From Bacteriovoracaceae bacterium UBA6261 (GTDB taxonomy: Bacteria > Bdellovibrionota > Bacteriovoracia > Bacteriovoracales > Bacteriovoracaceae), in NCBI GenBank assembly GCA_002440825.1, contig DJVH01000089.1:1-6552 (forward strand): a DNA stretch of 6,552 nucleotides, given 5' to 3'. The notes under the pieces were generated by a model. The model was given only the letters and a program-made list of their open reading frames with translations, ran no database searches and was not told where the DNA came from. Shown here piece after piece: positions 1 through 4,444 of this stretch; position 1 is the stretch's first letter, and each line of letters starts with the position of its first letter. Both the position numbers and the translations under genes were made by a program.

Positions 1-709
1 GTCTATCAGCTCTTAAATCTTCATCACGGAAACATTGGCAGATTTGAAAGTATTTATCTGTTCCACCAATCATCAACAATTGCTTCAGCGTCTGCGGTGA
101 TTGAGGAAGAGCGTAAACCTGACCAGGATGAACACGTGAAGGAACGATATAATCGCGGGCGCCTTCTGGTGTGGACTTATACAGGATCGGTGTCTCAACT
201 TCGACAAAGTTTTCATCAACGAGAAGACTTCTGATTTTATTCATCGTTTTTGAACGAAGAAGAAGAATATCCTGTAATTTTTTTGTTCTTAAATCGAGAT
301 AGCGATATTTCAAGCGAAGATCTTCTGTCGCTTCGACTGAACCGTAAGGAAGAAAAGGAATATTATCGATGTCTGATTTAGAAAGAAGAGTCAGCGACGT
401 AACCTGAACTTCAACTTCTCCCGTGACCATGTTTGGATTGAGAGCTTCTTTTGGACGGGCCACAACTTCACCAGTGGCCATGATGACAGATTCAAGCGAA
501 CACTTCTTCAATTCTTCAATATTGCCTTTGAAGTTTACGAAACCCAGCTGAGTAAGACCGAACTTATCACGCACATCGATAAAATGAAGTGAGCCGAGGT
601 TTCTATATTTGTTTACCCAACCACAAAGAGTCACTGTCTTGCCGATATCTTTCGCTGTCAGTTCTCCGCAGTGATGAGTTCTCAGTAATCCTTTGATAGC
701 GCCATTCAT
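1..709 (-). CDS. aspS: Aspartyl-tRNA synthetase, N-terminal part (cut by left window edge)
   Basis: Class II aminoacyl-tRNA synthetase that charges tRNA(Asp) with aspartate in the cytoplasm. The minus-strand translation gives 236 residues before the window ends, against roughly 590 for a full bacterial enzyme. Residues about 13-110 are the OB-fold anticodon-binding domain (TLCGWVNKYRNLGSLHFIDVR near 27-47). After it come the hallmarks of the catalytic domain start: LKYRYLDLR (133-141), VETPILYKSTPEGARDYIVP (171-190), SRVHPG (191-196), ALPQSPQTLKQLLMIGG (200-216) and FRDEDLRADR (227-236), which belongs to class II motif 2. Two adjacent in-frame ATGs exist, at 712 and 709. I chose 709 because GGAGA at 719-715 lies 5 bases upstream of it, a normal spacing, and only 2 bases from the ATG at 712. 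The Leu in NLGSL, as in E. coli, points to a tRNA(Asp)-specific enzyme. It diverges from the DUF192 gene. Identification is very secure; the start is uncertain by one codon. Confidence 0.97.
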   Translation of the reverse strand, partial: MNGAIKGLLRTHHCGELTAKDIGKTVTLCGWVNKYRNLGSLHFIDVRDKFGLTQLGFVNFKGNIEELKKCSLESVIMATGEVVARPKEALNPNMVTGEVEVQVTSLTLLSKSDIDNIPFLPYGSVEATEDLRLKYRYLDLRTKKLQDILLLRSKTMNKIRSLLVDENFVEVETPILYKSTPEGARDYIVPSRVHPGQVYALPQSPQTLKQLLMIGGTDKYFQICQCFRDEDLRADR

Positions 710-712
710 CAT

Positions 713-792
713 ATTCTCCAAACGATAATCTCCAATTGCAAACTAATCTAAAATTTTAGACAATTCCCCTATAGAAACGAAGGAATCAAGAC
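713..792. promoter_or_regulatory. Divergent intergenic spacer between aspS and the DUF192 gene
   Basis: This short AT-rich spacer must hold the start signals of both flanking genes unless they are read from further away. It carries a ribosome binding site for aspS (GGAGA, minus strand, 719-715) and one for the DUF192 gene (AAGGA, plus strand, 780-784, 8 bases before the ATG). At its centre is a perfect palindrome, TCTAAAATTTTAGA (747-760). The palindrome places a TAAAAT box, one mismatch from the sigma70 -10 consensus, on each strand, but I found no convincing -35 box at the right distance on either strand. For aspS, TTGTCT (763-758) with TGCAAT 17 bases downstream is only a weak alternative. 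Promoter assignment is therefore unresolved. Confidence 0.4.
747..760. repeat. Perfect 14-bp palindrome in the divergent spacer
   Basis: TCTAAAATTTTAGA reads the same on both strands, and the symmetry stops at the next base pair (A746/C761). Its place midway between two divergent genes would suit an operator or overlapping -10 elements. In such AT-rich sequence a palindrome of this size can also arise by chance. The symmetry is directly visible; any function is speculation. Confidence 0.35.
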
Positions 793-1308
793 ATGTTCAC
801 TATATCGCAATCCCAGGGAAAGAGAAATTTAATTCTTGCTGTCTTTCTCCTCTCATTTTCATTTATTTCACTGGGAAAAGAGGGTTTTCGCCTTAAAAAT
901 CCTGCGGGAAATAAAATTGAGTTGCGCCTGGCCCTGACTAAAGCTGAGCACACAAAAGGACTATCGGGTTTGAAAGCTAAAGATTTCAAAAACACTGAAG
1001 GGATGCTTTTCGTGAATCCTGAAATGAGCGTTCGACGTTTCTGGATGCCGGACACCTATTTTAATCTGGATATAATCTTTCTGGACAGCGACCTGAAGAT
1101 TGTGGCCATTGAGAGCAATGTTCCAGCGCACCCTGGAATGCAGGAACCTCCGGTCATTTATAAAACCGGAACCTATACCGCCCAGTTTGTTCTTGAAACA
1201 AAGGCCGGCGTGCCCTTTTCTAAAAAGCTAAAAGCAAATGATGTGTTGAAGTTTACTGGTCCGACTTCTCTTTCGGAAATAGTATCAAAAACTCGTCAGC
1301 AGCAATAA
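793..1308 (+). CDS. DUF192 family protein with N-terminal membrane signal
   Basis: This 171-residue protein belongs to the DUF192 family (Pfam PF02643), small beta-rich proteins of unknown biochemical role that are often exported. Residues 12-28 form a hydrophobic stretch (NLILAVFLLSFSFISLG) after a basic QGKR, so it is a signal peptide or membrane anchor; no lipobox cysteine is present. The family pattern follows: AEHTKGLSGL (51-60), GMLFV (70-74), RFWMPDTYFNLDIIFLD (82-98), a proline-containing loop NVPAHPG (109-115) and QFVLETKAGVPF (131-142). The C-terminal tail (about 155-171) lies beyond the conserved domain and is encoded by DNA shared with the opposite-strand gene. The ATG is supported by AAGGA 8 bases upstream. 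It faces away from aspS and converges on the FtsB-like gene, overlapping it by 56 bp. Length matches single-domain DUF192 proteins. Family assignment is secure; function is not known. Confidence 0.93.
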   Translation: MFTISQSQGKRNLILAVFLLSFSFISLGKEGFRLKNPAGNKIELRLALTKAEHTKGLSGLKAKDFKNTEGMLFVNPEMSVRRFWMPDTYFNLDIIFLDSDLKIVAIESNVPAHPGMQEPPVIYKTGTYTAQFVLETKAGVPFSKKLKANDVLKFTGPTSLSEIVSKTRQQQ

Positions 1309-2188
1309 AGCCGAGATTATCCCGGACAAGCTTCTTCTGGAATGAAGTGTCTGACTGCATTCGTTCAATTTCGCGAACGAGCTGCATGTTTTCCTTTTTG
1401 ATCCTGTCGAGCTCGCTCAGGCGGTCATTGAGAATTGATTTTCTTGAGTAAAAATCCGTCACTCCACCGTTGGCAAAAATAAGTCTTAAAACCATAATGG
1501 CGCAGAAAACCCAGCATCCTTTCACCAGATAAGTAACGAGAGTCGGATCAAGAGGCTTTGCCTTTTTCTTCGATCCATTTGTTGCATAACTTATTTGAGA
1601 AGAAACTTTACGTGGAGGTCTCTTCGTCGGAGTAAAATCAGTTTCATCAGGACGCGCGACCGTTCTTCTGGTGACGACGGCTGACGTTGGAGCGGCAGAC
1701 GATGCTGCTGCACTTTCCTGAACCGGCTCACCTCTTGGAGCGCTGCCGGTCCCAGATCCTGCGAGCATGCGCATGCGGGTGCGGGGTCTTTCGGTAGCAG
1801 TTGGTTCAGCTGCTGGTTCAAACAATGAAGATTGTTCCTGAACCGGTTCCGGTTGAGCTTCGACATGAGATTCAACAGGAGAAGGTGCAGACTGTGTAGT
1901 CTGGTAATGTTGTTGATAAGCAGATTGATAAGCGGGTTGGGCCTGGGGAGCTGGCTGTGCAGGCGCAGCCTGAACTGGTTCAGGTCGAAGGCGTGAGCGT
2001 TCCGCCTGTCTTGCGCGATTTCTTTCAATGGCCTTTCTTAATCTTTCATTTTGAATTGTGGAAGTATCAATTCCATCATCATAACTTTCTGCGGGCTGAG
2101 CAGCGACAGGCTCTGGCTTCACTTCAGCTTTAGTCTGAGTGGTATTGCGTAAGTGCGAATCGTTTGAACGGTCAAATGAAAATTCCAA
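1253..2188 (-). CDS. FtsB/DivIC-type septum formation initiator protein with long N-terminal extension
   Basis: Predicted bitopic inner-membrane division protein. Relatives (FtsB in Gram-negatives, DivIC in Gram-positives) pair with FtsL and FtsQ/DivIB to activate septal peptidoglycan synthesis. Of 311 residues, the C-terminal third looks like the family: a membrane span at about 216-238 (VTYLVKGCWVFCAIMVLRLI), a heptad-like coiled coil at about 247-279 (SELDRIKKENMQLVREIERM) and the closing pattern KKLVRDNLGFIAADEFLILFPKE (285-307), matching the family's 'ARE..g.v.pgE..f'. Before the span lie about 215 residues rich in Pro, Gln, Ala and Ser, probably disordered and cytoplasmic, with a charged helix at 47-68 and four EPV-type repeats. 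E. coli FtsB is only about 103 residues. The start is TTG at 2188 with AGGA 7 bases upstream; in-frame codons back to the neighbour's stop contain no ATG. Its 3' end overlaps the convergent DUF192 gene. Family is likely; the choice between FtsB and another DivIC relative is not settled. Confidence 0.82.
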   Translation of the reverse strand: MEFSFDRSNDSHLRNTTQTKAEVKPEPVAAQPAESYDDGIDTSTIQNERLRKAIERNRARQAERSRLRPEPVQAAPAQPAPQAQPAYQSAYQQHYQTTQSAPSPVESHVEAQPEPVQEQSSLFEPAAEPTATERPRTRMRMLAGSGTGSAPRGEPVQESAAASSAAPTSAVVTRRTVARPDETDFTPTKRPPRKVSSQISYATNGSKKKAKPLDPTLVTYLVKGCWVFCAIMVLRLIFANGGVTDFYSRKSILNDRLSELDRIKKENMQLVREIERMQSDTSFQKKLVRDNLGFIAADEFLILFPKEKSDQ

Positions 2189-2189
2189 G

Positions 2190-2225
2190 CAAACATCCTG
2201 TCGGGAAAAGTTACAAACATCCTGT
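2190..2225. repeat. 12-bp direct repeat just upstream of the FtsB-like gene
   Basis: CAAACATCCTGT on the plus strand occurs at 2190-2201 and again at 2214-2225, exactly 24 bases apart. Read on the coding (minus) strand each copy is ACAGGATGTTTG and contains AGGA fused to an ATG. The copy nearer the gene supplies the ribosome binding site for the TTG start at 2188. The rest of the 24-base period is not conserved, so this is either a decayed duplication or a pair of short signals. Confidence 0.6.
2196..2199 (-). promoter_or_regulatory. Ribosome binding site deciding a TTG start
   Basis: AGGA on the minus strand (2199-2196) sits 7 bases before the TTG at 2188, the only plausible in-frame start of the FtsB-like gene. 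The overlapping ATG at 2196 is in another frame and ends after 25 codons. An identical AGGATG occurs 24 bases upstream at 2223-2218 in the same alternative frame. Confidence 0.55.
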
Positions 2226-2236
2226 TTTATTCTATG

Positions 2237-3157
2237 TTAGCCGAGCTTGGTTTTGACTTCAATCCAAAATTTGCGAACGATAGCGAGTTCATGGAAGTAA
2301 TAGAACAATGTTCGTCCTACACTGTTCTCCGGAAAATTTTCCAGCTCAGTCTGATTGATGCCTTCGAGGAAAATATTTTTGAAAGATATGAAACTTAAAT
2401 GCTCAGGTTTTGTCGATGTCACCGTGAAGCTCTTGTCATCACAGGAGAATTCGCTGATCGGAAATGAGCTGCGAAGAAGAGTGCGTGCCTGATTCATTCT
2501 GAGAGCGGCCACTCCCCCATCACCTATAGGACCAAGTTGAATGTATTTTTCGGCACGGTTGATTCCATGGGAGCGGAAAAAAATCTCAAAGCCATGAGGC
2601 AAAAGATTCATCCACCAGCTGTAGCCCGGATCACTTATATTGCAAACGGCATCTTCCTGGTGCGGAAAACGTCTGTTCACAATCTGCTCACGGATCGCTT
2701 CGGCCAGTTCAAAGCTTTTTGTTTCAAAAAACAAGACTTCTTCCAGAGATGATTCCTTGTCGAGTTTCAAAACGATTCTTTTTGTCGCAGTCAGGTCTTC
2801 TATCTCTTTGAAAGCTTCGCGGATGTTGGACGCAGAAAAGCCACGCACGCAAAAAGTGCTGCTTCCATTGTCGATTTTATAGATAATTCCCGGTCCTTCT
2901 GGAAGGGCGCGGGTTTCCATTTCTGGCATTACTAAAATTTCCTGAACAGTTTCAGCTGTTGTTTCAATTTCGGTTTCGGTGCAAAGACTGTCGGCAAGAT
3001 CGAAAAGATAATCGTCTTCGTAATGAGAATCAAGGAAGTTCTGCTGAACGGCGGATTCTTTTTTCTGTGCAGGCTCAAGTGTACTTGCACGGAGATATTC
3101 CGACAGTGCAAGCGTTTCCTGCAAAAGTGTATCTAAACTTAAATCAGATTCGTTCAT
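2237..3157 (-). CDS. Hypothetical protein, 306 residues, upstream partner of the FtsB-like gene
   Basis: I do not recognise this protein. It has no signal peptide, no membrane span and no catalytic motif I can name, so it is probably cytoplasmic. Residues 1-85 are acidic and low in structure signals, with a possible amphipathic helix at the start (DLSLDTLLQETLALSEYLRA, 5-24) and acid-rich stretches (HYEDDYLFDLADSL, 45-58; TETEIETTAETVQEI, 60-74). From about 88 on, alternating hydrophobic strands and helices suggest a folded domain, including GIIYKI (90-95), KRIVLKLD (126-133), an aromatic-rich patch PGYSWWMNLLPHGFEIFF (177-194) and KYIQLGPIGDGGVAALRMNQ (204-223). The ATG start has AGG 5 bases upstream. 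It lies 48 bp before the FtsB-like gene on the same strand, behind a promoter candidate at 3210-3239, so the two are probably co-transcribed. That adjacency is the only hint of a role in division or the envelope. It is real coding DNA by length and composition. Confidence 0.85.
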   Translation of the reverse strand: MNESDLSLDTLLQETLALSEYLRASTLEPAQKKESAVQQNFLDSHYEDDYLFDLADSLCTETEIETTAETVQEILVMPEMETRALPEGPGIIYKIDNGSSTFCVRGFSASNIREAFKEIEDLTATKRIVLKLDKESSLEEVLFFETKSFELAEAIREQIVNRRFPHQEDAVCNISDPGYSWWMNLLPHGFEIFFRSHGINRAEKYIQLGPIGDGGVAALRMNQARTLLRSSFPISEFSCDDKSFTVTSTKPEHLSFISFKNIFLEGINQTELENFPENSVGRTLFYYFHELAIVRKFWIEVKTKLG

Positions 3158-3209
3158 TTTTACCTATCAAATCCTATGATGGAATGAAAAAATTTTAATC
3201 TCAGTAATT

Positions 3210-3239
3210 ATTGTAAAAGTAAAATTCGTTTCTTGACAA
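3210..3239 (-). promoter_or_regulatory. Sigma70-like promoter candidate for the unknown gene and the FtsB-like gene
   Basis: On the minus strand, TTGTCA (3239-3234) and TACAAT (3215-3210) are separated by 18 bases, and each differs from the sigma70 consensus (TTGACA, TATAAT) at one position. Transcription would begin near 3203 and leave a leader of about 45 bases before the ATG at 3157. It lies in the 102-bp gap after yggT, the largest spacer on this strand, which supports a new transcriptional unit starting here. I see no terminator hairpin for yggT in the same gap. Confidence 0.5.
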
Positions 3240-3259
3240 GTATTTATGTAATCAAAATT

Positions 3260-3487
3260 TTACCAAAGAAACATTAAGAGCTGAATCAACAGAATCACGA
3301 TCAGCGGAGAGAAATCCACCGGGAGATTCGGCGGCAGTCTTCTTCTTATAGGGGCACATGTGTAATTGCAGATCTGACGAATCCTTCTTCTCCACTCATG
3401 TCTTTCCAGCTCGGGAAAATAACTCAAGATTGCATCAGCAATAAGAATATAAATATAAAATTGCAGTATTGTTCTTATTACACTCAT
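3260..3487 (-). CDS. yggT: YggT family inner-membrane protein
   Basis: This 75-residue integral membrane protein is of the YggT/YlmG family (Pfam PF02325). Bacterial members are poorly characterised; plastid YlmG homologues affect nucleoid distribution and division, and bacterial genes often lie near ftsZ/sepF. Two hydrophobic segments at about 7-24 (ILQFYIYILIADAILSYF) and 58-74 (DFSPLIVILLIQLLMFL) flank a short basic loop. The loop and second span carry the family signature: PIRRRLPPNLPVDFSPLIVI (46-65), matching 'P.RR.lP...iD.SP.v...'. At 75 residues it is a single-repeat member; E. coli YggT is about 188 residues with two repeats. The ATG overlaps the stop of yihY by 4 bp (ATGA at 3487-3484), with only a weak GGGA before it, so translational coupling to yihY is likely. 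Family assignment is strong; exact role unknown. Confidence 0.9.
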   Translation of the reverse strand: MSVIRTILQFYIYILIADAILSYFPELERHEWRRRIRQICNYTCAPIRRRLPPNLPVDFSPLIVILLIQLLMFLW

Positions 3488-4407
3488 TTTCCCAGCCCCA
3501 GTTCTCTTCTCTCTTTATAAACATGGCAAACACAAGCGCCGTAAAAGAAAAAGCACATGAGATAAAATAGCCAGATAACACCCACAACTGAAGTATAGAG
3601 ATCGCCGTAATTTCTCATGAGACTCGTACGAACATAATAAATATAAACCCAGAAAAGAGATTTCCCAATAAAAACCGAAAAAGAAAACGCCAGGGCAGCG
3701 ACCAGGGCTTCATGCAGTTTAATCTTCCACGAGAACAACCAGCGGTAAAGAGCAGTGAAATAGGCAATCAAAATTGTGATATGTAGAAAATTTGAATTCA
3801 ACCAATAGGATTTTTTCAAATTGATCTTAAGCACGAATTTCATGAAAGGTCTCAAAATCTCAAAATTGTCCCAGATGAAGCGTGTGAGGTAGTTCGTCTG
3901 AAGAAATTTGGCGATAAAAATAATGACGGGCGGAAGGATAAAAATAAGGCCGAGCATCAAAAGCGTCATGCCGATAATGACAAATCCTTTTAAAATTCTC
4001 CAGAGAGTCAAAATGCTTTTATCATCAGTGATAAAGAAAATCCCCATCCAGATTGAATTTAAAAATGTGATAGCGGAAATTGCGAGGATAAAAAAGTTGA
4101 GCAATGTAAAATTGGCTCCGGCAAACAGCGGACCTTTGATCAGCGTCTGAAGCTTCAGAAGAAGCTGGGGAGCAACTTCAGGGAAAAACTGAGAGCCGAT
4201 AATAAATAGGTAACGCTGGGTTTTATCCAGATTGCCCAGAAAGTACCCGATCCCTCTCACCATCAACAATGCAAAAGGAACAAAGGTAATTAAAGCATAG
4301 AAGCTTGATGAAGACGCAAGAGTGGTTCCCTTCTTTTTATAAAAAAGAATGGCCCCCCGATAGAGATTGGAAAAAGCGTCTTTCAGAAATTTTGAAACTG
4401 CAGTCAT
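3484..4407 (-). CDS. yihY: YihY/BrkB family inner-membrane protein
   Basis: This 307-residue polytopic membrane protein belongs to the YihY/BrkB family (UPF0761, Pfam PF03631). The family was once misnamed RNase BN, and its transport or envelope role is still unclear. About six membrane spans are visible, near 33-58, 100-127, 139-168, 208-226, 234-258 and 272-296. Family landmarks are the first span with SSSSFYALITFVPFALLM (32-49), FLNSIWMGIF (115-124), the basic loop with WKIKLHEALVAALAFSF (227-243), and the C-terminal NYGDLYTSVVGVIWLFYL (266-283), matching the usual 'YGsl.a.v..liWly.'. The length is normal. The ATG at 4407 has no evident Shine-Dalgarno sequence in the 37-bp gap after polB. 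Its stop overlaps the yggT start in ATGA, so yihY and yggT are almost certainly co-transcribed, perhaps with polB. Confidence 0.9.
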   Translation of the reverse strand: MTAVSKFLKDAFSNLYRGAILFYKKKGTTLASSSSFYALITFVPFALLMVRGIGYFLGNLDKTQRYLFIIGSQFFPEVAPQLLLKLQTLIKGPLFAGANFTLLNFFILAISAITFLNSIWMGIFFITDDKSILTLWRILKGFVIIGMTLLMLGLIFILPPVIIFIAKFLQTNYLTRFIWDNFEILRPFMKFVLKINLKKSYWLNSNFLHITILIAYFTALYRWLFSWKIKLHEALVAALAFSFSVFIGKSLFWVYIYYVRTSLMRNYGDLYTSVVGVIWLFYLMCFFFYGACVCHVYKERRELGLGK

Positions 4408-4444
4408 GAGATTAATGCTAAAGGAAATTGCGCCGATTTAAAAC

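Noticed and set aside
786..1055. 89-codon minus-strand ORF opposite the DUF192 gene
   Set aside because: The plus strand carries a clear conserved domain; this is its antisense shadow, with no ribosome binding site or family resemblance.
1200..1240. Possible terminator hairpin downstream of the FtsB-like gene (AAAGG/CCTTT arms)
   Set aside because: The stem is only five pairs with a nine-base loop and no proper T run, and it lies inside DUF192 coding sequence.
1765..1776. GCATGCGCATGC palindrome within the FtsB-like gene
   Set aside because: It encodes RMRM-type codons inside an open frame and has no neighbouring poly-T or second copy, so a coding coincidence is more likely than a regulatory site.
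1591..2028. 145-codon minus-strand ORF inside the FtsB-like gene in another frame
   Set aside because: It lies wholly within the low-complexity extension, where biased composition keeps alternative frames open. It resembles no family and has a Leu/Arg/Gln-rich shadow composition.
3233..3261. Plus-strand TTGACA as a -35 box firing towards yggT
   Set aside because: The only -10 candidate at the right spacing is AATTTT, which is poor, and the transcript would be antisense to yggT. The same bases make a better minus-strand -35.
3908..4150. 80-codon plus-strand ORF opposite yihY
   Set aside because: Antisense of hydrophobic membrane-span codons readily gives open frames rich in Lys and Ile; no family features.
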